Origin: Prunella strophiata
Taxonomy: Eukaryota; Chordata; Aves; Passeriformes; Prunellidae
Length of the DNA stretch: 64,000 bases
NCBI GenBank assembly: GCA_036583965.1
Contig: JAZBQD010000025.1
Location: forward strand, 16,268,910-16,332,909
Direction: 5' to 3'
The translations under genes were made by a program, and so were the position numbers. Under the pieces are notes generated by a model. That model searched no databases. It was given only the letters and a program-made list of their open reading frames with translations, and was not told the origin of the DNA. Positions 57,701 through 63,793 of this stretch are shown piece by piece. How positions within the stretch are numbered: position 1 is the first letter of the stretch; each line of letters opens with the position of its first letter.

Positions 57701-60663
57701 CCCAGTGGTACCCCAATGACTCCACAGACTCCTCCCTCAGCAGCTTGTTCTGTAAGTGTCCAGATGCAGAGAAGTGCAACCAAAAAGTGTTTTCCTGTTA
57801 ATAAAAAAACCCAACATTGTTTATCAGAGGTGAATCCTTTGAAAAATTGTAAACCCAGTAGGACATTTGTAGAATTATTCCAGATACTTACTGGTTTCAT
57901 TTCCACAGTGTTACCTTGAGTACATTTTCTCTCTCTTTACAAGTCTGTTCCTGAAAAGATCCTGTTGCTAGACTGGGGCCCATAGCTTAGGACATGTAAT
58001 TCCTTGGCAGTTCCTTGTAGTCTCTTTGGAGCCTGACTCAGCAGTTAGGATGAGACATTCAGACTGTTGTGCCAAAATGAACAGATATCTTTGGCTCTGC
58101 TGGTGGAAAAACAGACTGTTGTGTGCTTGATAAGTACTATCTCAGAGACATGAGGTCACTCACTGGGTTTGGTTGAGGTTTAGTTGTGAGGTTTTTTTTA
58201 ATTACTAATTCATGGGGCCAGTGTAATAAGTCTCCTTACTCTTAGTAGTGTGGTGATGGTATCAATGCTGGCATCGCATAATTTTTAAAAGATGGAAGAA
58301 ATGGATATCTGTCTTCCATTTTGAATTTCCTTGCCCTTCTTTTCTATCCCTGCAATTAAGAACACTCAGTGCAGTGACTTACTGATGTGCCTTTTCTTTG
58401 TAGCAAGTTTCATCTCCCCAGAGAAGGGACGAAAAATGTTACCAACTCCAGCTGGGAACACCAGTGGCACCTCCTTACTGGGACCCAGCCTGCTGGATGG
58501 AAACTCACGGGACTCCTTTGTGTCGCGGTCCCTGGCAGATGTGGCAGAGGTATGTCAACAAACTACACTCAGAGTCTGCTTCCTCCTTGCAGTGCTGGAA
58601 GTTACAGTTAACTGGGTACTGTCCCTCAGACCTTCCTGAGATACTTCAAACGCAGAGGTGCTTTGACACCTGCACTTCAGCTCAGTAGAGGAGAATTATA
58701 GTCATAACAGAAAGATGTAAAATTATCTGAGGGTAATTACCCAACACCAGAGGTGGTGTGAGAAGCTGCTGTGAGTGCCTTCAACCCAGGTTCTTTTTGC
58801 TGAGGGAGGTCATATTCACCTGTTGGATATGCCTTTGTTCTGACAGAGAAAGATTCAATCATTCTGTTGTGTGTGTCCTGCTTTGTAGAACAAGAACTGA
58901 AAGCACTAAAGTTAAGAGCAAGATTAATAGTGATGCAGCTACAATACAGTTGGAAGCCTGGTAGGAAAAAATAAATAGGTCCAGAAGGAAGAAGTAGGAC
59001 ATGGCTAATACCAAGTCACCTGAGAGGATGGCAAAAGGTTCTGTGCTGCTGAATTACTTGTCTCTGTTGGCAGAGGTATCCCTTTGTTTTGAACTCTTTT
59101 GAAGGGGTAGAATGAAGTCCAGCAGTTTTTAAGGCTGTGACACACTTAAGGATAGAGCTCCCTTTCAGAGGGGCAGATGGGAAGAATGAGCTGCAGTAAC
59201 ATTATGCAGCTTAGCAAGGAAAATGCAGAGTCCCTAGGAAGGGACTAAGCAATAACCGCACAGCGGTATCAGCTGTGGACTGGCTGTCTGGGAAGCAGCT
59301 CTGCTGTACCTGGTATGCCGATAGACACGAGCTGAGCGTGACCCAGGGCAGATCCAAAGGTGTGGAACCAAAGGTGACCAATGATATCATGAGCTGTTTT
59401 TAACAGGAGCATGGCCAGGATATTGAACAAAATTATTATTAACTTGCTCTGCTCTGTAGGGTAGTAGCGTCTACCTGCTGTGAGATAAAGTCTCTCTTTC
59501 ATATGAGAAGAGGCTGAGAAGGAAGCTGAGGGAGCCAGACTCTTCTCAGGAGGAGAAGCTGCAAACAAAATTTGAAACACAATAAATTCCACCTGAAGAC
59601 AAAGAGGTCTTGTCCTGGTTTAGGGCAGATTTGGGAGAAAACCTCCAAAAGGGGCCCCTCCAGAAAGCAAACCCACACGGCCCCTCCCCCCTTTCCCCCA
59701 GGAAGGATTTCCTTGGAGAGAAGTGGAAAAAAAACCTGTTTATTTAACAGGCAAAGCACTCCCCAGCACAAAAAATGAGCAATACCAGATGACAAAACTC
59801 AGTTGCTGTTCTGAAGAGATGACAAATTCAGAGCATCTCTCCTGTGGGTGGTCACTCTGTTATCAGTCCCTCCGGCACTGGGAAAGGCTGCTGCCCACAG
59901 TAGACCCCGGTGGCCACAAAGTGCAAACTCTGGGTGTTCCCTGGGTCCCGGTCCAGAGCAGGTTCAAACAGTTCCAAGAAAAGGGAAAGAAAAAAAACAG
60001 TCCAGGGAAAGCTCGGACTGCCTCAGCTAGCTGAACTAACTAACTAAAAAGCTAAAGGAGTGCGGTGTTCTGCCCCATCCATGCCCAGACAACAACAGTG
60101 TTCCAGCAGACTGTGGAGAAGCGAATCCAGTCCCTGACAACAAACTCTATGCTTCTTCTTCTCCCTGCCTTTGCTCTCAGCCAGTCTTGAAGGCACAGAA
60201 TATAATATCCAGCATAAACAGAACACCCGAATGGGAATACAAGCATCATAATGTCACCCTAGGACAGATCTATTTTGAGGTAATCAGGTGTGGAAACAGG
60301 CTACCCAGAGAGTTTTGGAACGTCTGTGCATTGGGATAATTCAGCACCTGCCAAGGTCCAAGGCGGCCTGTTCTAAGCTGACCCTTCTCAAGTGAGATGG
60401 TTGGATAAAATGCTCTCAAGATGTCCCTTCCAACCTCAGTTATTCCATTAAATTGCCACTGATACGTAGCTCATCTCTTCTCTCCTTGTCTCTTCCAGGT
60501 GGTGGATTCCCAGCTGGCTTGCATGATGAATGAGAACAGCATAGATTACATATCTCGGTTTAATGACCTTGCCCAGGAACTGTCGATACCTGAGCCTACT
60601 CGCAGGGAGATCCTGTTTGATGGAGGAGGTGGTGGTCCCCCGACTGGGGACCTGTCACAGTAA
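18376..60663 (+). CDS. CRAMP1: CRAMP1 (protein cramped-like), complete coding region in 20 exons
   Basis: CRAMP1 is the vertebrate homologue of Drosophila cramped, a nuclear SANT-domain chromatin protein linked to Polycomb silencing and, in recent work, to linker histone H1 expression. The coding exons are 18376-18724, 27516-27709, 29154-29307, 32209-32292, 34824-34872, 42333-42418, 43098-43221, 44312-44393, 45462-46721, 48899-49073, 51263-51444, 52109-52183, 53394-53475, 54160-54264, 54934-55112, 55651-55719, 57036-57270, 57587-57751, 58404-58549 and 60499-60663. They total 3960 nt, 1319 residues plus stop. All phases agree and all introns are GT-AG. Human CRAMP1 is about 1270 residues. The protein has an acidic, Ser/Pro-rich N-terminus, a SANT domain at about 158-232, a conserved block at about 275-480, a long variable middle, and conserved C-terminal motifs. 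Confidence 0.96.
21187..21360 (+). repeat. Unclassified dispersed segment, copy A
   Basis: It shares an ordered series of blocks with 36155-36328, including TTTTAGGGT, GTAGCAG(A/G)CAA(A/G)TTATTGAT, and CTCAG(C/T)AGCTGC followed by CTTTTGACTTTA-like sequence. It lies in intron 2 of CRAMP1. I do not recognise the family. It is neither CR1 nor the LTRs seen here. Confidence 0.7.
23166..23310 (+). mobile_element. tRNA-derived SINE with CR1-like tail
   Basis: The head reads TTAGCTGAGTTGGTCAGAGC, ATGGTACTAAGAATGCCATG and GGTTCAGTTCCTGTATTGG. It follows tRNA-Ile(AAT) with A-box and B-box order intact, but the anticodon loop and stems are altered. The tail reads GAGTTGGACTCCATAATCCT, GGGTCCCTTCCAGCTCAGAA and ends like CR1 (TATTCTGTGAGTCTATG). 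This is the structure of tRNA-Ile SINEs mobilised by CR1 that I know from songbirds. It is not a functional tRNA gene. Confidence 0.85.
25210..25250. repeat. A-rich/poly(A) tract
   Basis: A run of about 20 A followed by CCAAAAAAGAAAACCCCCCC. A simple sequence, possibly an old retrotransposon tail. Confidence 0.7.
27516..27709 (+). CDS. CRAMP1: CRAMP1 exon 3 (residues 117-181), start of SANT domain
   Basis: It is preceded by a run of three in-frame acceptors, TACAG|CAG|CAG|, so the exon may begin at 27516, 27519 or 27522. The first half is Gly/Pro/Ser-rich linker. The second half reads [20 protein letters not shown] and opens the SANT/Myb-like domain. The donor GAG|GTACAT leaves in phase 0. 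The following 1.4-kb intron to 29153 shows nothing I recognise. Confidence 0.95.
29154..29307 (+). CDS. CRAMP1: CRAMP1 exon 4 (residues 182-232), SANT domain
   Basis: The acceptor TTCTTCAG opens [20 protein letters not shown], followed by [20 protein letters not shown], almost identical to human. The pattern of tryptophans and aromatic residues is that of a SANT/Myb helix bundle. The donor AATG|GTTAGT leaves in phase 1. The following intron (29308-32208) holds a CR1 fragment at 30327-31088 flanked by a direct repeat. Confidence 0.97.
30248..30322 (+). repeat. Direct repeat flanking a CR1, left copy
   Basis: It has AAAAATAACTCGTCAGGGAG, AAATGGATGTAGAAAGAAGT and GAATGCAAAGCTAGTGTAAA. A diverged copy lies just right of the CR1, at 31099-31180. 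Confidence 0.7.
30327..31088 (-). mobile_element. CR1 LINE fragment, about 760 bp
   Basis: It opens ATCACAGAATCAATTAGGAT with GATCATCAAGTCCAACC and runs through CCTCCCTGGGCAGCCCATTC, CTCCTTTTCTCCAGGCTAAA and GTGCAGGACCCAGCACTTGG, all reversed CR1. It lies in CRAMP1 intron 4. Confidence 0.92.
31099..31180 (+). repeat. Direct repeat flanking a CR1, right copy
   Basis: AAAAGTAACTCATTTAGGAG, AAATGGATACGGCTAGAAAA and GAGTGCAAAGCTATTGTACT match the left copy at 30248-30322 in the same orientation. Confidence 0.7.
32209..32292 (+). CDS. CRAMP1: CRAMP1 exon 5 (residues 233-260)
   Basis: The 84-nt exon follows acceptor TTTCTAG and encodes [20 protein letters not shown] plus ELRKKIGG, a segment conserved to human. 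The donor GGAT|GTGAGT leaves one base of the next codon. The following intron to 34823 holds a CR1 fragment at 32895-33415 and a short poly(C) run near 34178. Confidence 0.97.
32895..33415 (-). mobile_element. CR1 LINE 3' fragment
   Basis: It reads AATTTGGGTTGGAAGGGACC, CAACCCCTATCCAACCTGGC and CTTGAACATTTCCAGGGATG, then more CR1 to about 33415. It lies in CRAMP1 intron 5. Confidence 0.9.
34824..34872 (+). CDS. CRAMP1: CRAMP1 exon 6, 49-nt small exon (residues 261-277)
   Basis: It lies between acceptor TGAAAAG and donor GCTGG|GTAAGT. It encodes (C)[15 protein letters not shown](G), matching human CMDDKNATKLNELIQVG. The polypyrimidine tract before the acceptor is weak and A-rich. At 49 nt, skipping it would shift the frame. 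The next intron is the longest after intron 2 (34873-42332). It holds a 153-bp tandem duplication, two CR1 elements, an unclassified segment shared with intron 2, and a 43-bp tandem duplication. Confidence 0.96.
34999..35301 (+). repeat. 153-bp tandem duplication, two copies
   Basis: The block starting TTTGTTTTGTATTAGGATAT at 34999 is repeated from 35152 with only a few differences (for example CCATGAAG versus CCGTGAAG). It lies in CRAMP1 intron 6 and ends where a CR1 begins. Confidence 0.95.
35302..35885 (-). mobile_element. CR1 LINE 3' fragment
   Basis: TCATAGAATTATTTAGGTTG and GATCATCAAGTCCAACCATT open a reversed CR1 end, which continues through TGCCCTGGGCAGCCTGTTCT and CTTGTTTTCTCCAGGCTGAT. 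It abuts the second copy of the 153-bp duplication. Confidence 0.92.
36155..36328 (+). repeat. Unclassified dispersed segment, copy B
   Basis: This is the counterpart of the segment at 21187-21360, in the same orientation, in intron 6 of CRAMP1. Similarity is clear but diverged, with small indels. Confidence 0.7.
39225..39310 (+). repeat. 43-bp perfect tandem duplication
   Basis: The unit beginning CCATTTCCCCTCATGCTCTG is repeated exactly at 39225-39267 and 39268-39310. Perfect identity suggests a recent event. It lies in CRAMP1 intron 6. Confidence 0.97.
41321..42265 (-). mobile_element. CR1 LINE fragment, about 945 bp
   Basis: It opens ATCACAGAATCACAGAATAA and GATCATCAAGGTCAACTTCC and runs to CTGCAGACTTGCTTAGTATC, AAGATGGTGAAGAGGACAGG and GCCTAAGATGG, the longest CR1 here. 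Its far end lies only about 70 bp before the acceptor of CRAMP1 exon 7. Confidence 0.93.
42333..42418 (+). CDS. CRAMP1: CRAMP1 exon 7 (residues 277-305)
   Basis: The acceptor CATATATCCAG opens (G)[20 protein letters not shown], then LKKLCDPD, nearly identical to human. The donor GATG|GTGAGT leaves in phase 1. A long CR1 element ends only about 70 bp upstream of this acceptor. The following intron to 43097 shows nothing recognised. Confidence 0.97.
43098..43221 (+). CDS. CRAMP1: CRAMP1 exon 8 (residues 306-347)
   Basis: The acceptor CCATTCAG opens (G)[17 protein letters not shown], followed by [20 protein letters not shown]. The block is conserved throughout vertebrate CRAMP1. The donor TTAG|GTAATG leaves in phase 2. 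The following 1.1-kb intron shows nothing recognised. Confidence 0.97.
44312..44393 (+). CDS. CRAMP1: CRAMP1 exon 9 (residues 347-374)
   Basis: The acceptor GCATACAG opens (R)[20 protein letters not shown] and ends ALHEVRV. It ends in phase 0 at GTT|GTATCCTTTT. That donor lacks the usual AAGT of U2 introns but matches the U12-type 5' splice site exactly. Confidence 0.96.
44394..45461 (+). other. CRAMP1: CRAMP1 U12-type (minor spliceosome) intron
   Basis: The intron begins GTATCCTT, the U12 5' splice-site consensus. Close to its 3' end is TTCTTTGAC at about 45439-45447, one mismatch from the U12 branch-site consensus TTCCTTRAC. The likely branch A lies about 15 nt before the terminal AG, the short spacing typical of U12 introns. 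Both flanking exons are secure from protein similarity, so the boundaries are firm. Its interior holds two T runs (about 45179 and 45366-45383). Confidence 0.85.
45462..46721 (+). CDS. CRAMP1: CRAMP1 exon 10, large 1260-nt exon (residues 375-794)
   Basis: It begins RKTLEEQQ after TTTTTTTAG. It continues with a conserved block ([52 protein letters not shown]). A long, poorly conserved Ser/Pro/Glu-rich and Cys-containing middle follows. Conserved motifs return near the end: [45 protein letters not shown] and [10 protein letters not shown]. It is 420 codons, phase 0 to 0, with donor CCA|GTAAGT. The next intron (46722-48898) holds a CR1 remnant at 47023-47095. Confidence 0.96.
47023..47095 (-). 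mobile_element. CR1 LINE 3' remnant
   Basis: ATTCACGGAACCTTAGGACA, CAGGTTGGAAGGAACATTGG and ACCTAATCCAACC are a short reversed CR1 end in CRAMP1 intron 10. Confidence 0.8.
48899..49073 (+). CDS. CRAMP1: CRAMP1 exon 11 (residues 795-852)
   Basis: The acceptor TATTTTCAG opens [20 protein letters not shown], then LTPPGKV and a Ser/Arg/Asn-rich stretch. The human counterpart has PAQEEQSMTPPGKV. The donor TCAG|GTGAGT leaves in phase 1. The following intron to 51262 holds a solo LTR at 49359-49930 and a CR1 fragment at 50055-50275. Confidence 0.95.
49359..49930 (+). mobile_element. Solo LTR of an endogenous retrovirus
   Basis: It opens TGTCATGGTTTAACCCAAGC and CAGCAACTCAACC, and ends GCCTGAACCAGTACA, so it has TG...CA termini about 570 bp apart. 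The start matches a common avian ERV LTR family from memory. Flanks GAGCTG and TGCTGA could be a degraded target duplication. No gag, pol or env sequence adjoins it. Confidence 0.75.
50055..50275 (+). mobile_element. CR1 LINE 3' end
   Basis: It shows TTAGGAAGAAATTCTTCCCT, GCCCTGGCACAGGTTGCCCA and GTGTCCCTGCCCATGGCAGG, and ends TGTGATTCTATGATT, the canonical CR1 terminus. It lies in CRAMP1 intron 11. Confidence 0.95.
51263..51444 (+). CDS. CRAMP1: CRAMP1 exon 12 (residues 853-913)
   Basis: The acceptor ATCTTCTAG opens (G)[15 protein letters not shown], then [19 protein letters not shown] and [16 protein letters not shown]. The second half is nearly identical to human. The donor AGT|GTAAGT leaves in phase 0. 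The following intron to 52108 shows nothing recognised. Confidence 0.96.
52109..52183 (+). CDS. CRAMP1: CRAMP1 exon 13 (residues 914-938), basic segment
   Basis: The 75-nt exon is exactly in frame and opens after TTGTCTAG. It encodes [20 protein letters not shown] and PLVVQ, identical or nearly so to human. The cluster of Arg/Lys suggests a nucleic-acid contact or nuclear localisation signal (inference). The donor CAG|GTCAGA follows. Because it is 25 codons in phase 0, skipping it would keep the frame. The 52184-53393 intron shows nothing recognised. Confidence 0.96.
53394..53475 (+). CDS. CRAMP1: CRAMP1 exon 14 (residues 939-965)
   Basis: The acceptor TCACATAG opens [20 protein letters not shown], then LSNSSIT. 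It corresponds to human [20 protein letters not shown]. The donor ACAG|GTGAGT leaves in phase 1. The following 684-nt intron shows nothing recognised. Confidence 0.95.
54160..54264 (+). CDS. CRAMP1: CRAMP1 exon 15 (residues 966-1000)
   Basis: The acceptor TCCCCCCAG opens (G)[19 protein letters not shown], then [15 protein letters not shown], close to human. The donor TCTA|GTAAGT leaves in phase 1. The following intron to 54933 has an A-rich simple tract at about 54619-54660 and nothing else recognised. Confidence 0.95.
54619..54660. repeat. A-rich (AAAAG-type) simple tract
   Basis: AAAAAAGAAAAGAAAAGAAA followed by a longer A run in CRAMP1 intron 15. Confidence 0.8.
54934..55112 (+). CDS. CRAMP1: CRAMP1 exon 16 (residues 1001-1060)
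   Basis: The acceptor TTTCACCCAAG opens (S)[18 protein letters not shown], matching human AIDLAATSAGILSG. The rest is a less conserved Ser/Pro/Val stretch ending GGSITTVE. The donor GAG|GTCAGA leaves in phase 0. The following 538-nt intron shows nothing recognised. Confidence 0.93.
55651..55719 (+). CDS. CRAMP1: CRAMP1 exon 17 (residues 1061-1083)
   Basis: The 69-nt exon sits between GTGCTTGCAG and CAG|GTACAG, phase 0 to 0. It encodes [20 protein letters not shown] plus GFQ. Human has a matching FVSIPSRPEQE segment. Because it is 23 codons in frame, it could be an optional cassette exon. The 55720-57035 intron shows nothing recognised beyond a short A run near 56500. Confidence 0.92.
57036..57270 (+). 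CDS. CRAMP1: CRAMP1 exon 18 (residues 1084-1161)
   Basis: The acceptor TTGTAACAG opens [20 protein letters not shown]. It then has the conserved [22 protein letters not shown] and [15 protein letters not shown]. The last resembles a short acidic-hydrophobic interaction motif, and it is very close to human. The donor TACA|GTAAGT leaves in phase 1. The following 316-nt intron holds a T/G-rich stretch only. Confidence 0.96.
57587..57751 (+). CDS. CRAMP1: CRAMP1 exon 19 (residues 1162-1216)
   Basis: The acceptor CGGCTTACAG opens (S)[19 protein letters not shown], then [20 protein letters not shown] and SLSSLF, nearly identical to human. The donor TTCT|GTAAGT leaves in phase 1. The following 652-nt intron shows nothing recognised. 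Confidence 0.96.
58404..58549 (+). CDS. CRAMP1: CRAMP1 exon 20 (residues 1217-1265)
   Basis: The acceptor TTCTTTGTAG opens (S)[18 protein letters not shown], then [20 protein letters not shown] and RSLADVAE, closely matching human. The donor GAG|GTATGT leaves in phase 0. The last intron (58550-60498) holds a solo LTR at 59611-60266 and a CR1 fragment at about 60290-60447. Confidence 0.96.
59611..60266 (+). mobile_element. Solo LTR, ERVL-like songbird family
   Basis: It opens TGTCCTGGTTTAGGGCAGAT and closes TCACCCTAGGACA, with inverted termini TGTCCT...AGGACA, 656 bp in all. Flanks GGTCT and GATCT agree at four of five bases, as expected of an aged 5-bp target duplication. Its start resembles songbird ERVL LTRs from memory. 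It lies in the last CRAMP1 intron, with no internal viral genes. Confidence 0.82.
60290..60447 (+). mobile_element. CR1 LINE 3' fragment
   Basis: GGAAACAGGCTACCCAGAGA, AGATGGTTGGATAAAATGCT and GATGTCCCTTCCAACCTCAG, ending TTATTCC, are a diverged CR1 3' region between the LTR and the last exon. Confidence 0.85.
60499..60663 (+). CDS. CRAMP1: CRAMP1 exon 21, last coding exon (residues 1266-1319 and stop)
   Basis: The acceptor CTCTTCCAG opens [20 protein letters not shown], then [20 protein letters not shown], a glycine run (DGGGGG) and the final DLSQ before TAA at 60661-60663. The same C-terminus, FDGGGGG...DLSQ, ends human CRAMP1, so the stop is genuine. Confidence 0.97.
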   Translation: MVDSQLACMMNENSIDYISRFNDLAQELSIPEPTRREILFDGGGGGPPTGDLSQ

Positions 60664-61893
60664 GGGAATGGCCAGCAGGCTGGTGCAGACTGTTCGGCTA
60701 AGTTGGAGCTTGCGGAGCTGGAACTCGATGAGGGCAGCAGCTGAGTTATCCCTGTCCTGTGTGCTTCTTTCTAACAGAGAAGCATTGGTTTCAAAGGTCT
60801 CAAGAAGTACTTGCAAGTCCTGGAATGTGCAATGTGCTGGCAGCAACAGAACATGGAATAACATTACAGGAGATAGTGTGTCCCTGCATCAGCGATGTAA
60901 GATTGCAGGTTTGTGGGACAGTCCTGGACTTGTACTTTGGAATAGTCTAAGCAAGCAGCTCAAGTAGGGATGGGATTGCCACAAGCTCCTGTTGATGAAT
61001 TATTGTTTGCGTAGTGATCAAAATGCCATCCTTTTGTATCCCCGTGAAAGTTGTGGAGGATGAAGGGTAGGTGTGGGTAGGGGAACCATTGTGTATCTTG
61101 ACATGTCCTAGTTGGCAGTCTTCTTACCATTCAGTCAAACTGAAGTTCTTGCACTCTGTCCAGGGCACTGCCACTCCTTGATGCTGTGTTCTTACAGACC
61201 ACTCTGTTCCTTTGGCTCTTTGACCATTCCAGTGGGGCTCACACCTGCTTGCTTGTTTGGTAGGGGAGCTCTGATCCGCCCTCCTCCCATGCTGCTTGGA
61301 TCCCCTGCTTTTGAACCCCATCACATCACAATCATCATCATCATCACCCTGACTGCACTCATATTCTTAACCTCTGAGATTCTTCAGCACATTGCACAAT
61401 TCACCCTGTGAGTGGGAGAGTGCTTTATTGCTCTCCCTGAAGAACAGTTGCTTTTTAGGTCTGGAAACATGGCATAAGGGCATACACTAGGAAAAAAAAC
61501 TGTGTCATAATTAGTCTTGGCTTTGCTGGAAACATGTAAATATTGTCATCTTCACAAAAACTAAGGATTTACCTGGGAGAGGAAATAGGAAAGAATACTG
61601 TAATGTGTAGGAACGAATACTAGGTTAACGCTAAAGCAGTTGAGATCGGTTTTGTGTTATGAAGAGAAGTGTCAATCCCTAGCTTAATCCCTTAGTCCTT
61701 CCCTACTTCCTCTTTCTTCTGTGAACTCTGGGTGTTCTGTAGTACCTTACCATCATTCTTTATTACAGTCACTCCTAGACATGAGTGGGTCTGGCACTTC
61801 CTCTCTGAAATTCCTGTGCATTTAATGTTGTGTTTTACTGTAGGGAAAACCCAGATACTGATTCCAGAGGGTTCAACAGGATAGCAAGTTAAT

Positions 61894-62009
61894 AGTTAAT
61901 CCGTAGTTAATTTCTGAGGAGCTGGTTGTCCGTCAATTCTAGCTTTATAACAGTTAATCCGTAGTTAATTTCTGAGGAGCTGGTTGTCCGTCAATTCTAG
62001 CTTTATAAC
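61894..62009 (+). repeat. 58-bp tandem duplication
   Basis: The unit beginning AGTTAATCCGTAGTTAATTT and ending AGCTTTATAAC occurs at 61894-61951 and 61952-62009 with full identity. It lies in the CRAMP1 3' UTR immediately before the hexanucleotide array. Confidence 0.97.
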
Positions 62010-62017
62010 TCAGGAGA

Positions 62018-62146
62018 CTTTTCCTTTTCCTTTTCCTTTTCCTTTTCCTTTTCCTTTTCCTTTTCCTTTTCCTTTTCCTTTTCCTTTTCCTTTTCCTTTT
62101 CCTTTTCCTTTTCCTTTTCCTTTTCCTTTTCCTTTTCCTTTTCCTT
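62018..62146 (+). repeat. (TTTTCC)n hexanucleotide microsatellite, about 21 units
   Basis: Near-perfect TTTTCC repeats cover about 128 bp. Apparent reading frames through it (Lys-Glu, Lys-Gly or Pro-Phe repeats) are artefacts of the repeat. In the CRAMP1 mRNA it would be a long U/C tract. Confidence 0.97.
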
Positions 62147-63133
62147 CTGTCCTTTCTTTTCCTGTCCTGTGAAAGAATACCCATGTTGTGCACCTTTTGT
62201 AAGCACTTGTCTGCTTCTCCATTAGGGGATGTTCCTTGGCTGGTGTGAGTAGCTCTGAACTTTTCCAAGGGGCTGCTCCTATATACACCTCAACTTTGTA
62301 TTAATAATGAATAAGCAAACCTTCTCCATCCTGTAGGCTATTATCATGGGTTCATTTCCCAACTTGCACTATCCTTGGTGGATGTAGTTTTGCCTGCCTT
62401 TAGCTACTTGTAGGAGGCATTTTTTTGACTGGGAGTCTATTGTAACTTGCTCACAATGCACTGACTCTGTTTGCTGTTCACCCAGTCCCTTCACTCTGCT
62501 TTAGGCAGATGATTTTTAGCTTCTACGGAGTTGGCCTTGTGTTTTCTGTCATTAGGAGAAAATTGAACAAGTTTTCTGATGCACACAGAGCCTAGTTTGA
62601 GAATTCTGACAGAATTGTCAGGAAATCACATAAACCTGGAATAGAAAAAGTTGAAGGCTATCACAGAAATGAATGCTGGGGCCTGTTTTGTTCTGAGCAT
62701 TCCCCCTTAGTATAGAGAAGACACCTGTTAATCTCAAGAGTCATGCCCACTAAAACTTTTCAGTTTTACTTATAATTTAGCTGTGTTTTGGTTTGGACTT
62801 TCCCAGATTGTTCCCTCTTGGTTTTGGGTTCCTCCATTACTAATCCTGATTATTCTATATGCTGTGTCTCCAGAAATCCTTCAGATTTGCAGGACAAAAG
62901 TAGAAGGCACCTACTATGGCTGTGGATTACAGAACGTACAGGAGGAAATGTGTTACATTCTAATCAAGTACTGTCTAAAAAGAAATCTGAACTCTCATTC
63001 TTAAACTTTTAAATATTGCAAGAGTAATGTGAGGGTCTCCAGTGTATTTGTAACTTGACAAACTTTTCATCTTCCCTACTGATGCTGGTAATGCAGTGGA
63101 TATGACACTGGGTTTGGCTCTGAAGTTGCCTAG

Positions 63134-63139
63134 AATAAA
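63134..63139 (+). terminator. Poly(A) signal AATAAA, candidate 1 for CRAMP1
   Basis: Canonical hexamer followed within 10-30 nt by a GT-rich element (GTGTTGCTGT), as expected for a functional cleavage site. Confidence 0.55.
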
Positions 63140-63521
63140 GGCCAGTGTTGCTGTACTTGCCGCAGGAGTGGAGAGCAGAGCATTTCATCCTGATCCATGA
63201 AGGCTTTTTGCCTGCGATACAAGGAGCTGTCAGCTGCCTTGCTTCAGCCTACCCAGGGGGAAGAACCCAACTGCAGAATGAAGGCAGCACAAGTGGCTAT
63301 TTTTGATGATGCCATGACATCAGAAAACTTCTAATACCCTGAATCTTTGCAAGTGGGCTTGAACCACCCAGTAATAACAGAGTATTAATTACAGAAATCA
63401 GTTCAGCACTCAGAATGTTGGGGTTAGAAATGTGTTTGGCGTCAGCCAAAAACTTAAAAGTTGGCATTATGAAGCAGAATTTGATTTCAGAAATGTAATG
63501 CATTGCAAACTGCTTTTTAAG

Positions 63522-63527
63522 AATAAA
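63522..63527 (+). terminator. Poly(A) signal AATAAA, candidate 2 for CRAMP1
   Basis: This is a second canonical hexamer about 390 bp further on. Its downstream GT-richness is weaker. Confidence 0.45.
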
Positions 63528-63539
63528 GCCCTTTGAGGA

Positions 63540-63736
63540 AAAGGGAAGAACTTAAGAATAATTAAGATCATTGTGGTAATTCTAAATTGATGCAGTATTT
63601 GTTACCCTTACTATGTGAAAGGCCATTTAAACACATCTCTGATTGGACCAGCTCTAGATTTTAGGTGAATGTGCTTTACAATAGTAGTCATCATCAGTTT
63701 GTGCCTGAGACTGCTAAGGAGGTGGTGTATACACAT

Positions 63737-63793
<57 letters not shown>

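Larger units (their letters stand above)
60664..63530 (+). other. CRAMP1: CRAMP1 3' UTR (end uncertain)
   Basis: The sequence after the stop has no coding similarity. It contains a 58-bp tandem duplication (61894-62009) and a long TTTTCC array (about 62018-62146). The first canonical AATAAA after the stop is at 63134 and another is at 63522. A UTR of about 2.5-2.9 kb is plausible for this gene. The true end needs transcript data. Confidence 0.65.

Noticed and set aside
59723..60249. Open frames within the solo LTR
   Set aside because: They fall inside non-coding LTR sequence; no internal viral gene is present.
61954..62288. Lys-Glu, Lys-Arg and Pro-Phe repeat proteins
   Set aside because: Pure translation of the TTTTCC microsatellite in different frames.
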